64,000 nucleotides of DNA, from the NCBI GenBank assembly GCA_003170295.1, contig PNAJ01000054.1, positions 28,296-92,295 on the forward strand, written 5' to 3'. The stretch is from Bryobacterales bacterium. Lineage in GTDB: Bacteria > Acidobacteriota > Terriglobia > Bryobacterales > Bryobacteraceae. A program made the position numbers and the translations under genes. Below, one piece after another: positions 35,596 to 45,277 of the stretch; the first letter of the stretch is position 1; every line of letters begins with the position of its first letter. Under the pieces are notes generated by a model, which saw only the letters and a program-made list of their open reading frames with translations, was not told the DNA's origin and made no database searches.

Positions 35596-35853
35596 ATGAA
35601 AAACGCGCTGATCGGTGCGATTCTATTGTTAATTGCGCTTTATTTGGGCGATTATGCCATCGCGCGGAACAGGGCGCTGGGGTCGGTGCAGGTTCAACCC
35701 TTCTACGCCATCCATCAGAAGAATGGGAAAACCGAATACGACTACAACGTGACGCTGGAAACACAAACCTGCGTGGCGTCGCTGCTGCCGCATCTAGGCA
35801 ATAATCCTTGCTGGTACGTCGCGAAGCACAAGACCAGAAAAATCGAAATATAA
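35596..35853 (+). CDS. Small membrane-anchored acidobacterial-type protein
   Basis: An 85-residue protein: one N-terminal helix (ALIGAILLLIALYLGDYAIA), then a short extracytoplasmic domain with two cysteines (TQTCVASLLPHLGNNPCWYVAKH) likely to form a disulfide. I have seen this TQTCVHSLFPH..PCWY pattern repeatedly in acidobacterial genomes as a hypothetical protein. ATG 35596 is used; a GTG one codon earlier is also possible. It ends one base before the convergent GH101-like gene. Confidence 0.7.
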   Translation: MKNALIGAILLLIALYLGDYAIARNRALGSVQVQPFYAIHQKNGKTEYDYNVTLETQTCVASLLPHLGNNPCWYVAKHKTRKIEI

Positions 35854-35854
35854 A

Positions 35855-38011
35855 TTATCTCGGAACCCGCGATGCATCCCGGAACACCATTACCGGACGC
35901 TCTGCTTGGACGTTTACGATCAGCCTCCCATCGCGCACTGCCACCGTTGCCGCTTCCGTCCTATCCGCCGACAGGGTCCGAGCGACAACGGCGGTCACAT
36001 CCCATCCTTCCGGCAAAGGCGCGCTGAGCTGCTTTGCCGTTCGAGCATAGAACGCGATCCGATCTTGCCCGATCGGACAGAATGTATCCCCATCGCGCGC
36101 CACCTCGACGCCCGAGACAGTCACGGAGTATCGATCGCTCTTCCAGTCCAGGTCGATTCTCGAATTCCCTTCGAGGCCGATCACGGTGCGATCGCCGTCG
36201 CGCAGGTACGATTCGATATTGAGATGGTGGACCTGGTACCAGGGGACCAAGGTGCCGTAGTAAAAACTCGCAAATTGCCTCTCCCAATCCTCCTCCGGCA
36301 GCCACGGAAATTCGTGGCCGTTATAGAAGAGACTATAAAGCTCCGGTTGTTTCTTCCACGCCTGCCCGTGCATGCCCCAGATCGCCGACTTGCGGTAAAT
36401 CGTCGCGATCAGTGGAATCGCTTCGCCGCCGAATGGCGACTCTTCACCCGCCGGACCGTTGTCGCTCACGCTGATCTTCCCTAGCGTCGCGTATCGCAAC
36501 TCCTCCGACACGACGTCGAGGCCGCGCTTCTTGAACTCTTCGAGAACCTTATAGCGGCCATCGACCAGATTCTTCACGCCGCTCGCGGGCCGGTCGCGAT
36601 CCCAATCGTTGCGGATGGTGTAGTACGACAACACATCGATAAGATACGTATCGCGAATTTTGTAGCGCTCGGCCGTGTACCGGATGCGCTCCGGCCCCGG
36701 CCCTTCCATATATTTCGCGAGCCCGATGATGTACGAGTTCTCGCCCGTCCAGTTGCGGCTTTCCCACAGTTCGCCATCGGGTCTCCGCGCGATCATGTTG
36801 GAATCCCACGCCGGGCTGCTCTGATACGCGTCGTCGAAATTATCGGAGAAGCTGACCGTCGCATTCATGGCGCGCGCATTTTGCTGGAGCTTCACGAATC
36901 CGTCGAATCCGCCGAGCCTCTGGTTCACTTCGGCCACCGCCGGATAGCCGGTGTCTTTCCCTCGATGCTGCCAGCCCCATAAATAAACCGCCTGCGGCGC
37001 GCCTCCGGTCAGCGATGCGACTCGTTGAACGATCTTTTCCGACTCCGCGAATGTCGCCCGAGGCTCTGGAAACTTCGGCTCATCGCAACGAATCATATAC
37101 AACAACTTGTCATCGTAATAATGCGTGGGGATCTCCGGCATCCGCGCCCGCACGAGCTTTGCGCCGTCGAGCCAATCCACTGTGCCGTTGTGATCGAGGT
37201 CGCCCGAAAAATCCAGCCGGCAAAGAGGCCGACCTCCGACCATCAGATTCGGCGTCGAACTATTCCCCGCGATCGGCGGCGTGTTCGGACCCGTGTTCAT
37301 GTCGTAGGAAAGGCTCCCGTTGACGCGCCAGGTTTTCACGGTCCCAAGAGCGGCGACGCGATGGTCCACAGTAAGCTCGGTCGTATCCATATAAGAGAGC
37401 ACTTCCTCGACGCACAGCATTCGATTGGTACCGATCATGACCACCGGAAGTGTTGCGGCGACCCCGCCCCAAAATCGATTCGCGCGCAGGCGCCCAGCCT
37501 TGGCTTTGCTCAGCAACGAGAATGTGCCGCCGCCATCGCCATGCGCGAGCCACGCTCCGCCATCCTCTTCGCGAACCGATGCGAGCTCCGGCAGTCCCAC
37601 GTCCAGCAGTTCAAATCCGGCCTCTTCGAGCACCGCTTCGAGCGAGACGAGAAGCGCGGCTCCGCTCAACTCGTAGCGCAGCATGAACGACGCCATGGGC
37701 GTGCCCTTCTCACGCACCGTAAACTGAAAGTCGGCCCGCGTCTTGCTGGCGCGAATCACCTCGGGACGAATCGCAAAGTTGGTAAATCGGCTGGGTTTCC
37801 CGGGAAGCTCGGCGCGGAAGATCGTCGCGGTAACTTCGCTGCTAACGCCTCCGCGAATCGTTGCCTTGTTGGAGGATAACCGGTATTCCACCGGCAGGCC
37901 CTTCAGCGGATCAAAGGTTACTTCAAGCTGCGAAGACTTCAACGCTACCGGCTGAACCGGTTTCGCGGCAAATGCAATCGCCGCCAGGAACATACCAATG
38001 AAAATCTTCAT
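35855..38011 (-). CDS. Secreted GH101-like (endo-alpha-N-acetylgalactosaminidase-related) glycosidase
   Basis: A 718-residue protein with a signal peptide (1-18), a beta-rich galactose-mutarotase-like segment (to about 270), and a TIM-barrel region. Barrel motifs recall GH101: GDLDHNGTVDWLDGAKLVRARMP, VYLWGWQHRGKDTGYP, SFSDNFDDAYQSSPAWD, TYLIDVLSYYTIRNDWD and GLDVVSEELRYA; the Asp and Glu in the last two are candidate nucleophile and acid. True GH101 enzymes release core-1 glycans from mucins; substrate here is unknown and the match is distant, by memory. ATG 38011 begins the signal peptide; the longer open frame upstream is antisense to the next gene. Confidence 0.6.
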   Translation of the reverse strand: MKIFIGMFLAAIAFAAKPVQPVALKSSQLEVTFDPLKGLPVEYRLSSNKATIRGGVSSEVTATIFRAELPGKPSRFTNFAIRPEVIRASKTRADFQFTVREKGTPMASFMLRYELSGAALLVSLEAVLEEAGFELLDVGLPELASVREEDGGAWLAHGDGGGTFSLLSKAKAGRLRANRFWGGVAATLPVVMIGTNRMLCVEEVLSYMDTTELTVDHRVAALGTVKTWRVNGSLSYDMNTGPNTPPIAGNSSTPNLMVGGRPLCRLDFSGDLDHNGTVDWLDGAKLVRARMPEIPTHYYDDKLLYMIRCDEPKFPEPRATFAESEKIVQRVASLTGGAPQAVYLWGWQHRGKDTGYPAVAEVNQRLGGFDGFVKLQQNARAMNATVSFSDNFDDAYQSSPAWDSNMIARRPDGELWESRNWTGENSYIIGLAKYMEGPGPERIRYTAERYKIRDTYLIDVLSYYTIRNDWDRDRPASGVKNLVDGRYKVLEEFKKRGLDVVSEELRYATLGKISVSDNGPAGEESPFGGEAIPLIATIYRKSAIWGMHGQAWKKQPELYSLFYNGHEFPWLPEEDWERQFASFYYGTLVPWYQVHHLNIESYLRDGDRTVIGLEGNSRIDLDWKSDRYSVTVSGVEVARDGDTFCPIGQDRIAFYARTAKQLSAPLPEGWDVTAVVARTLSADRTEAATVAVRDGRLIVNVQAERPVMVFRDASRVPR

Positions 38012-38042
38012 CGCCCTTGCTACCAAGCTACAATCATTCGAT

Positions 38043-39713
38043 ATGCGACGCATCCTGGCTGGCCTTGTCCTATGTTCTTTTACCACCTTCGAAATCGGCG
38101 CGAAACCTCCGGTGCGAGCCAAACATGCGATGGTGGCCGCGCAGGAGGGCCGCGCGACTGACGTCGGCGTCGCGATGTTGAAGAGCGGCGGTAACGCGAT
38201 CGATGCTGCCGTCGCGGTCGGCTTCGCGCTGGCGGTGACGCATCCGTTCGCGGGCAACATCGGCGGCGGTGGATTCATGACCATTCGTCTAGCTGACGGA
38301 CGCACAACATTTATCGACTTCCGGGAGCGCGCGCCGGGCAAGGCATCGCGCGACATGTATCTCGACGCGGACGGAAAGCCGACGCGCGATAGCATCGAGG
38401 GCTGGCGCTCATCCGGCGTGCCCGGCAGCGTGCGCGGCTTCGAATTGGCGCTTTCCAAATATGGGCGCAAGAAGTGGGCCGATGTGATTGCGCCTGCGAT
38501 CGAGCTCGCGTCCAAGGGATTTCCAGTCAGCTATGCTCTGGCCGAGTCGCTCCATTCGCGGAGCTTGGCGCGGTCTCCCGAATCGAAGCGCATCTATCAG
38601 AAGGATGGCGCGTTTTACGAAATGGATGACACGCTGAAGCTGCCGGATCTCGCGGCGACGCTCGGCCGCATCGCGAAGAATGGCGCGAACGAGTTCTACG
38701 AAGGCGAGACCGCGCGGAAATTCGCGGCGGAGATGGCAAAAAACGGCGGTTTGATCACGCTGACGGATTTGAAAGACTACAAAGCCGTCGAACGAAAGCC
38801 GCTGATCGGAAAATATAAAAACTACGAGATCATCACAGCGCCGCCACCGAGCTCGGGTGGCATCGGGATGCTGCAAATCCTAGGAATGATCGAGGGCTCG
38901 GGCTACGAGAAAACGGCATTCGGATCTGCGGCGAGCATCAGTTATGTGGCCGAGGCGATGCGGCGCTTCTACGCCGATCGCAGTGAGTATTTCGGCGACC
39001 CGGACTTCTTTAAAGTGCCGATCATCGGCCTGCTCGATCCGGCGTATATCAAGAAGCGCCGTGATTCGATCGATCGCGATCATGCAACGCCCAGCGATCA
39101 GGTGAAGCCGGGCAAGCCCGCAGGAAGCGAGGGCACCGAGACCACTCATTACTCGGTGGTCGATGCCGAAGGAAACGCGGTCGCCGTGACGTACACCTTG
39201 AACGGCGGCTATGGAAACGGCATCACTGTACCGGGGCTCGGATTCCTGCTGAATAACGAAATGGATGATTTTGCGGCGAAACCAGGCGCTGCGAATATGT
39301 TTGGACTCGTGCAGGGCGAGTCGAACACGATTCGTCCGGGAAAGCGTCCGCTTTCGGCAATGACTCCGACGATTATTTTGCGCGACGGAAAACTGTTCAT
39401 GACAGTAGGCGCGCCCGGCGGCTCGCGTATCATCACCGCGGTGACTGAGGTGTTTCTCAACGTCGCCGATTTCGGGATGAACGCGCAGGACGCCGTGGAC
39501 GCGCCTCGCTTCCATCATCAATGGCAGCCCGATACTCTCTATCTCGAAAAAGGTTTTTCACCGGACACCGTCGAATTGCTGAAACTGCGCGGTTTCCATG
39601 TGGATTATGCCCCAGGCGTGGTGATTGCGCGCGTGGAGGCAATCGTCATCGAGGCAGGCTGGCTCCAAGGCGGATCTGATGGGCGCGCAGTTGGAAAGGC
39701 CGCGGGCTACTAA
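38043..39713 (+). CDS. ggt: Gamma-glutamyltransferase
   Basis: A 556-residue N-terminal-nucleophile hydrolase exported to the periplasm (signal peptide 1-21). It hydrolyses glutathione or transfers its gamma-glutamyl group. Autoprocessing and catalysis use Thr367 in TTHYSVVDAEGNAVAVTYTLNG, essentially the E. coli motif. PFAGNIGGGGFMTI and PPSSGGIGMLQIL are the other signatures. An in-frame ATG at 37998 would add 15 residues; 38043 is preferred because it begins the signal peptide. The sequence ATGAAAATCTTCAT at 37998-38011 is nearly palindromic, so both strands encode MKIF there. The 31-bp divergent gap with the GH101-like gene must hold both promoters or lie within one. Confidence 0.9.
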   Translation: MRRILAGLVLCSFTTFEIGAKPPVRAKHAMVAAQEGRATDVGVAMLKSGGNAIDAAVAVGFALAVTHPFAGNIGGGGFMTIRLADGRTTFIDFRERAPGKASRDMYLDADGKPTRDSIEGWRSSGVPGSVRGFELALSKYGRKKWADVIAPAIELASKGFPVSYALAESLHSRSLARSPESKRIYQKDGAFYEMDDTLKLPDLAATLGRIAKNGANEFYEGETARKFAAEMAKNGGLITLTDLKDYKAVERKPLIGKYKNYEIITAPPPSSGGIGMLQILGMIEGSGYEKTAFGSAASISYVAEAMRRFYADRSEYFGDPDFFKVPIIGLLDPAYIKKRRDSIDRDHATPSDQVKPGKPAGSEGTETTHYSVVDAEGNAVAVTYTLNGGYGNGITVPGLGFLLNNEMDDFAAKPGAANMFGLVQGESNTIRPGKRPLSAMTPTIILRDGKLFMTVGAPGGSRIITAVTEVFLNVADFGMNAQDAVDAPRFHHQWQPDTLYLEKGFSPDTVELLKLRGFHVDYAPGVVIARVEAIVIEAGWLQGGSDGRAVGKAAGY

Positions 39714-39746
39714 ACTCACTTCGCAGTGCGCGATCATAAGAACCGG

Positions 39747-40595
39747 ATGCTTCACGCCCTTTCTACCCATTTATTTGTCGGGCATCGCCTCACCACGGTC
39801 TGGCTCGATCGCATCTGGGACGCGGGCATCCCCCTGGTCGAGATTTTTTGCGCCAAGCAGCATCTTGATTATCACGATCACGCGCAGATCAGGGAACTGG
39901 GGCACTGGTTTCGCGATTCGCCGCTAAAGCTCCATTCGCTGCATTCGCCGTTGTACACCGACGATGTGTGGGGACGGTCCGGTCCCAACGCGGTGCTCAA
40001 TCTCACCGAGCCGGTGAAGTCGAAGCGCCTGCAAGTGGTGGATGAGATCAAACGCGCGCTCGATATCGCGGAGATCGTGCCGTTTCGCTATCTCATCCAG
40101 CACATCGGCGTCAGCGACGAGGAGTATGAAGAGCGCAAAGTGGACGCGGCGTTCTCCGCCCTCGAAGAAATCAGTGTGTTCGCGCGCCAGCGCGGCGTCG
40201 AGGTGCTTCTCGAAAACACTCAGAATGGAATGTCGAGCGCGGAGCGCCTATTGGTATTCTTCGAACAGACGCACTTGAACTTGAACGTTTGTCTCGATAC
40301 GGGTCACGCGAATATGCGCGAGGGCGTGGAGACCGCGCACCGTTTATTGAAGAGCCGCATCCGCTCGACGCACGTTCATGACAATAATGGAAAAGAGGAC
40401 TCGCACCTGTTTCCACTCCTCGCGGAGGGCGGCACGATCGACTGGCGGCACACCATGGAAACGCTCCGTTCTGGCGGCGACCAGGTTCCGCTGCTGCTGG
40501 AGTTGAATGCCGTTGCGGATATGGAGCATCCGTTCGATCAAGTCAAGCAGGTGTTTGAGCGCCTTGAGGATCTGAGATCTATCAATGAGTCTTGA
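39747..40595 (+). CDS. Sugar phosphate isomerase/epimerase-like TIM barrel protein
   Basis: A 282-residue xylose-isomerase-like barrel (AP endonuclease 2 superfamily). Motifs: [17 protein letters not shown] near the N terminus, [21 protein letters not shown] with the metal Glu, [12 protein letters not shown] (Asp-His), [14 protein letters not shown] (His-x-His-Asp) and LLLELN at the end. The full metal set suggests an active isomerase, epimerase or lyase. ATG 39747 fits the first strand; a GTG at 39726 is a weaker alternative. Its 3' end overlaps asnS by 11 bp, so they are likely co-transcribed. Confidence 0.82.
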   Translation: MLHALSTHLFVGHRLTTVWLDRIWDAGIPLVEIFCAKQHLDYHDHAQIRELGHWFRDSPLKLHSLHSPLYTDDVWGRSGPNAVLNLTEPVKSKRLQVVDEIKRALDIAEIVPFRYLIQHIGVSDEEYEERKVDAAFSALEEISVFARQRGVEVLLENTQNGMSSAERLLVFFEQTHLNLNVCLDTGHANMREGVETAHRLLKSRIRSTHVHDNNGKEDSHLFPLLAEGGTIDWRHTMETLRSGGDQVPLLLELNAVADMEHPFDQVKQVFERLEDLRSINES

Positions 40596-41907
40596 GAATT
40601 CGTACCCGCGCGTGACCGTCGCGGAAGCTGGCCGGCATAACGGCGAAACGGTCGAGATCGCGGGCTGGCTTTACAATCTGCGCCGCGGCGGCAAGATTTG
40701 TTTTCCGCAGTTGCGCGATGGCACCGGCATCATCCAATGCGTAGCGGTAAAGAGCGCTCTGCCGGAGGATCTATTTGAATCGCTGAAGAATCTCACGCAG
40801 GAATCGTCGCTCATGATTCGCGGAAAGATTCGCGAAGAGTCGCGCGCGCCGGGCGGATATGAGCTCGACGTCGAAGGCGCGGATATCTTGCAGCGCGTGC
40901 CGGAAGAGACACCGTATCCGATCACGCCGAAGGATCACGGCATCGATTTTTTAATGGATCACCGCCATTTGTGGCTGCGCAGCCGCAGGCAGAACGCTGC
41001 GATCCGAGTGCGCCACGAAGTGATCAAGGGCATCCGCGATTATTTCGATTCGCACGGGTTTGTATTAGTGGATACGCCGATCTTCACGCCTGCCGCGTGC
41101 GAAGGCACGTCGACTCTATTCGAGGTCGACTACTTCGAAGACGAAAAAGTTTATCTCACGCAGTCCGGTCAGCTCTATAACGAAGCGACCAGCGCGGCGT
41201 TCGGCAAGACTTATTGCTTCGGACCGACGTTTCGAGCGGAGAAATCGAAGACGCGGCGCCACCTGACCGAGTTCTGGATGGTGGAGCCGGAAATGTCGTA
41301 CGCAAATCTCGAAGACGTGAAGCGGGTGGGTGAGGAGCTGGTCACGTTCGTCGTCGGCCGCGTCAGTGAACATCGTCGCGAGGAATTGAAAGTGCTGGAA
41401 CGCGACGTGACGAAGCTCGAATCGATCCAGGCTCCGTTCCATCGGATGAGTTACGACGAAGCGGTCGTGAAACTCCAGGCGAAGGGCAGCGAAATCGTGT
41501 GGGGCGGCGATTTCGGTAACACCGATGAGACGCTGCTCACGGAAGGCCTGGACCGTCCGGTGATGGTCGATCGTTATCCGACCGCCGTGAAGGCGTTCTA
41601 TTTCCAACCAGCCGACGATCGTCCGGAGGTTGCTCTCGGCGTCGATTTCATCGCGCCCGAAGGATACGGCGAAATCATCGGTGGCGGCCAGCGTATTCAT
41701 TCGTTGGAATTGTTAAAGCAGCGTCTGCAAGAACACAATCTCCCGGAGGAAGCGTTCAACTGGTATCTCGATCTGCGCCGCTACGGCAGCGTGCCGCATG
41801 CTGGATTCGGCATGGGCGTCGAGCGTTTCGTCGCGTGGATGTGCGGCTTGGAGCACATTCGCGAGACCATCGCGTTTCCGCGAATGCTGTATCGGACTCG
41901 TCCATAG
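40585..41907 (+). CDS. asnS: Asparagine--tRNA ligase
   Basis: A 440-residue class IIb aminoacyl-tRNA synthetase. N-terminal OB-fold anticodon-binding domain ([26 protein letters not shown]), then the catalytic core: motif 2 [22 protein letters not shown] and motif 3 [23 protein letters not shown] and QLYNEA are typical of AsnRS. It charges tRNA-Asn directly, so the cell need not rely solely on the transamidation route. A non-discriminating AspRS is the main alternative, less likely given the [11 protein letters not shown] form. Confidence 0.92.
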   Translation: MSLENSYPRVTVAEAGRHNGETVEIAGWLYNLRRGGKICFPQLRDGTGIIQCVAVKSALPEDLFESLKNLTQESSLMIRGKIREESRAPGGYELDVEGADILQRVPEETPYPITPKDHGIDFLMDHRHLWLRSRRQNAAIRVRHEVIKGIRDYFDSHGFVLVDTPIFTPAACEGTSTLFEVDYFEDEKVYLTQSGQLYNEATSAAFGKTYCFGPTFRAEKSKTRRHLTEFWMVEPEMSYANLEDVKRVGEELVTFVVGRVSEHRREELKVLERDVTKLESIQAPFHRMSYDEAVVKLQAKGSEIVWGGDFGNTDETLLTEGLDRPVMVDRYPTAVKAFYFQPADDRPEVALGVDFIAPEGYGEIIGGGQRIHSLELLKQRLQEHNLPEEAFNWYLDLRRYGSVPHAGFGMGVERFVAWMCGLEHIRETIAFPRMLYRTRP

Positions 41908-41937
41908 CCGAAGTTCGATAATGGAAGTCTAACCCTC

Positions 41938-42852
41938 ATGCGGCAGTCTCACATCGCAATTATAGGCGCGCCCATGGACCTCGGCGCCGGACGCCGCGGC
42001 GTCGATATGGGACCATCCGCGCTGCGCCTGGCGAATCTAAACGAAAAGCTTTCCTCCCTCGGCTATGAGATCGAGGACCTGGGCAACGTGCTGGTCGATC
42101 AGCCGGAGACGTTGCCGGTGGGTCATGAAAGTGCGCGCTATCTCCCGCAGATCGTACACACCTGCACGCGCTTGATGGAAATGGTGGAGCATGCGGCGGA
42201 TCAATCGAAGGTGCCTCTGGTATTGGGCGGCGATCATTCGATTGCGATCGGAACCATCGCCGGAATGTCGAATCATTATAGAAAGTCGGGCCAGAAACTT
42301 GGGCTGATCTGGATTGATGCGCATGCCGACATGAACACTCCGGAATCGAGCCCGAGCGGTAATATTCACGGGATGCCGCTCGCGTGTTCGATCGGCATTG
42401 GGCCGCAGGAGCTGACCCACTTGGGAGGCTATTCGCCGAAGATTGCTCCGACGAACGTCGCGATCATCGGATTAAGAAGCGTGGATGAAGCGGAGCGGCA
42501 ACACGTTCGCGCGGCCGGCGTCCACGCGTACACCATGCGCGATCTTGACGAACGCGGCTTACGCAGCGTCATTCACGAAGCGATGGATCGCGTTTCCCAT
42601 GGCACCGCGGGTTTCCACGTTTCCTTCGACATGGATTCAGTCGACCCCAGCGAAGCGCCCGGCGTCGGCACGCCCGTGCGCGGCGGCATGACCTATCGTG
42701 AGGCGCATCTGGCAATGGAAATCATCTGCGATAGCGGACGCATGACCTCGATGGAGATCGTGGAGGTGAATCCAGTGATCGATGAAGTGAACCGAACGGC
42801 GCTGCTAGGCGTCGAACTGGTTATGTCGGCGATGGGACAAAGAATATTGTGA
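41938..42852 (+). CDS. rocF: Arginase
   Basis: A 304-residue binuclear-manganese ureohydrolase converting arginine to ornithine and urea. All ligands are visible: His100 (GGDHS), Asp127, His129 and Asp131 (IDAHADMN), Asp231 and Asp233 (SFDMDSVDP). The N-terminal GAPMDLGAGRRGVDMGPSALR is arginase-specific, separating it from agmatinase. It starts 30 bp after asnS and its TGA overlaps the GTG of ddl (GTGA), so translation is coupled to peptidoglycan precursor synthesis. Confidence 0.94.
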   Translation: MRQSHIAIIGAPMDLGAGRRGVDMGPSALRLANLNEKLSSLGYEIEDLGNVLVDQPETLPVGHESARYLPQIVHTCTRLMEMVEHAADQSKVPLVLGGDHSIAIGTIAGMSNHYRKSGQKLGLIWIDAHADMNTPESSPSGNIHGMPLACSIGIGPQELTHLGGYSPKIAPTNVAIIGLRSVDEAERQHVRAAGVHAYTMRDLDERGLRSVIHEAMDRVSHGTAGFHVSFDMDSVDPSEAPGVGTPVRGGMTYREAHLAMEIICDSGRMTSMEIVEVNPVIDEVNRTALLGVELVMSAMGQRIL

Positions 42853-43823
42853 CCAAATTGCGTGTAGCGGTTCTCTATGGTGGCCGAAGCGGTGAGCATG
42901 AGGTGTCTCTGAACTCCGCCGAATCGATTATCAAGGCGATGGACCCCGCCAAGTATGACGTCCAGCGAATTCTTATATCAAAAGCCGGTCGCTGGCAGCC
43001 GCGAGCGATTTCTCCCGAGCCCGGTGCGAATCCGGATATCGACGTTGTATTTCCGGTCCTCCATGGCACGTTCGGCGAGGACGGCACCGTGCAAGGTCTG
43101 TTGGAGCTCGCAGATCTGCCGTACGTGGGCGCGGGAGTGCTCGCGTCATCCGTATCGATGGACAAAGAGGTCATGAAAAGGTTATGCGCGGCGAGCGGAT
43201 TGCCGGTGGTGGAACACTTTGTTGTGCGGCGCGATTCCGGCGAAATGTTACCGGAGCCTTTTGACTTTCCGATGTTCGTGAAGCCCGCGAACCTTGGCTC
43301 CTCGGTCGGGATTTCGAAAGTAAGATCGAGCGCCGATCTGGAACCGGCCATCGGCTTCGCGGCTGAGTTCGATCGCAAGATTATCGTGGAGCGCGCAATC
43401 GTTGGGCGTGAGTTCGAATGCTCCGTACTAGGCAACGAGCGCCCAAAAGCGTCCGTACCGTGCGAGATTCTCCCGTCGCGCGATTTCTACGACTACGAAG
43501 ACAAGTATCTTCTCAACAAGGCGCAGACCGTTGTGCCCGCCGATCTTACGCCAGAGCAGACGCGCGAAATTCAGAGGCTCGCAGTCGCGTGCTATCAGGC
43601 TGTCGAGTGCGAAGGAATGGCTCGTGTCGATTTTCTCTTGGAGACCGCAACCGGAAAATTCTTCATCAACGAGATCAACACCATCCCTGGTTTCACCTCG
43701 ATCAGCATGTATCCGAAAATGTGGGAAGCGAGCGGTCTCGCCTATCCGGCGTTGATCGACCGCTTGATCGAGCTCGCGATGGAGCGGCACGATTTACGAA
43801 AGGCGACGCGCTACAGCCGCTGA
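42849..43823 (+). CDS. ddl: D-alanine--D-alanine ligase
   Basis: A 324-residue ATP-grasp ligase making the D-Ala-D-Ala dipeptide for peptidoglycan. Signatures: VLYGGRSGEHEVSLNSAESI at the start, FPVLHGTFGEDGTVQG, VKPANLGSSVGI, and the metal site RVDFLLETATGKFFINEINTIPGFTSISMYP. The Tyr in the DYEDKYL omega-loop (with the preceding Phe-Tyr) suggests ordinary D-Ala specificity, i.e. no vancomycin-resistant D-Ala-D-Lac type. Start GTG 42849 overlaps the arginase stop. Confidence 0.94.
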   Translation: MTKLRVAVLYGGRSGEHEVSLNSAESIIKAMDPAKYDVQRILISKAGRWQPRAISPEPGANPDIDVVFPVLHGTFGEDGTVQGLLELADLPYVGAGVLASSVSMDKEVMKRLCAASGLPVVEHFVVRRDSGEMLPEPFDFPMFVKPANLGSSVGISKVRSSADLEPAIGFAAEFDRKIIVERAIVGREFECSVLGNERPKASVPCEILPSRDFYDYEDKYLLNKAQTVVPADLTPEQTREIQRLAVACYQAVECEGMARVDFLLETATGKFFINEINTIPGFTSISMYPKMWEASGLAYPALIDRLIELAMERHDLRKATRYSR

Positions 43824-43828
43824 ACCTC

Positions 43829-45277
43829 ATGCCATTTTTCGCATTTCTCCTTTTTCTCGCTGCGCCGCCTCAAGACGACGCCGCGGATCAACTCGCGCGC
43901 GACTTGAAAAAAATGATCGACGTGTTCAGCATCGCGGATCGCGAAGCGGCGGATCCGGTGATTCCCGACGCAGCGTTTTATCAGGGCGCGATTCCGGGCA
44001 TGTTGAAGACGCTCGACCCGCACTCGATCTTCTTCGATCCTGGCCAATTTGAGCAGTTGAAGCAGATGCAGAAAAGCGAAAGCAAGGGCTTCGGAAGTAT
44101 CGTCAGCGTCCTGCCGGGCCGCGTGATTGTTCTACAAGCGATGGATGGAACGCCCTCTGCCAAGGCCGGCCTCACGGCGGGCGATGAGATCCTGGCCATT
44201 AACGGATACGACCTCGCGCGCCTGGAATTTGAGCAATTAGTCCAACTGCTGACCGCCTCGCGGCAGCGGGAAGCGCAGCTTTATGTGCGACGCCCGGGGA
44301 ACGCTCGCATTTTGAGGTTCACGCTGAAACCGGAGCTGGTGGATACGCCAAGCATCGATCGCGCCTTCCTGCTTGCGCCACAAATCGGCTACGTCCGGAT
44401 CGCCAGTTTTGAGGAGCCGACGGGTAAGCTCGCTCGCGAAAAGATTGAAGCGCTGGGTGGGGAGAATCTCAAGGGCCTGGTAATCGACCTGAGGAATAAC
44501 CCCGGCGGAGCCGTGCAGGCGGCCCTCGAAACCGCGTCATTATTTCTCAATCCGGATCAGCTCGTGTTCAGCGTGAAAGGAAGAAATGCAAAAACTGAGG
44601 AGGTTCGCGTCCCCAAACTCGCGCGACCCTACAAATTCCCGGTTGCGATACTGATCAACGGGAAAAGCGCCAGCGCATCGGAAATTCTTTCGGGCGCGTT
44701 GCAGGATCACGACCGCGCGACGATTTTGGGCGAGCCCAGTTACGGAAAAGGCCTCGTCCAGCGCGTCTATTCTCTATCGGGCAACAGCGGGCTCGCGCTG
44801 ACGACCGCGTTTTATTACACGCCCAGCGGCCGGTCGATTCAGAAGCCGCTCGCGTTCGGCCAGCTCGATTCAACCGCGATTGTGCCGCAAGGATCGTTTC
44901 ACACCGATGCGGGTCGTGAAGTGCGCGGCGGCGGCGGGATTCAACCGGACGAGGCGATCGCGCCCGCCGAGCTGAGCCGTCTCGAAATGGTCCTCGACGC
45001 CAGCGGTTCGATCACGTCCTTCGCCACCGAATACCTGCAAACCCACGAAATCGGCGCGGATTTCGACGTGATCCCCGAGCTGCTCGATGAATTGCGCGTG
45101 TTCCTCTCCGCGCACCGCATCCAGCCGCCCGTGAGCGATTTCTTGCGCGATCGCTCCTGGATTCAGAGCCGCCTGAAGCAGGAAATTCTCAGCTTGAAAT
45201 TCGGTGTTGCGAAAGGTGACGAAGTCGAGATGCAGCGCGACGTGCTGGTCCAGAGCGCGATAGAAAAGTTACGTTGA
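43829..45277 (+). CDS. S41 family C-terminal processing peptidase
   Basis: A 482-residue periplasmic protease: weak signal peptide (MPFFAFLLFLAAPP), a helical N-terminal domain, a PDZ domain (about 90-170, GSIVSVLPGRVIVLQAMDGTPSAKAGLTAGDEIL), and the S41 core with Ser in NGKSASASEILSGAL and Lys in GEPSYGKGLVQ. This is the CtpA Ser-Lys dyad. ATG 43829 follows the ddl stop by 5 bp; the same frame extends 5' only as a shadow through ddl. The last 160 residues include a helical tail of unknown role. It overlaps the convergent dedA by 9 bp. Confidence 0.88.
   Translation: MPFFAFLLFLAAPPQDDAADQLARDLKKMIDVFSIADREAADPVIPDAAFYQGAIPGMLKTLDPHSIFFDPGQFEQLKQMQKSESKGFGSIVSVLPGRVIVLQAMDGTPSAKAGLTAGDEILAINGYDLARLEFEQLVQLLTASRQREAQLYVRRPGNARILRFTLKPELVDTPSIDRAFLLAPQIGYVRIASFEEPTGKLAREKIEALGGENLKGLVIDLRNNPGGAVQAALETASLFLNPDQLVFSVKGRNAKTEEVRVPKLARPYKFPVAILINGKSASASEILSGALQDHDRATILGEPSYGKGLVQRVYSLSGNSGLALTTAFYYTPSGRSIQKPLAFGQLDSTAIVPQGSFHTDAGREVRGGGGIQPDEAIAPAELSRLEMVLDASGSITSFATEYLQTHEIGADFDVIPELLDELRVFLSAHRIQPPVSDFLRDRSWIQSRLKQEILSLKFGVAKGDEVEMQRDVLVQSAIEKLR

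Noticed and set aside
38012..38515. N-terminal extension of the GH101-like gene
   Set aside because: It is antisense to gamma-glutamyltransferase and would bury the clear signal peptide at 38011.
43418..43828. Extension of the S41 protease frame
   Set aside because: It runs through ddl in another frame; the protease start at 43829 follows the ddl stop and begins a signal peptide.
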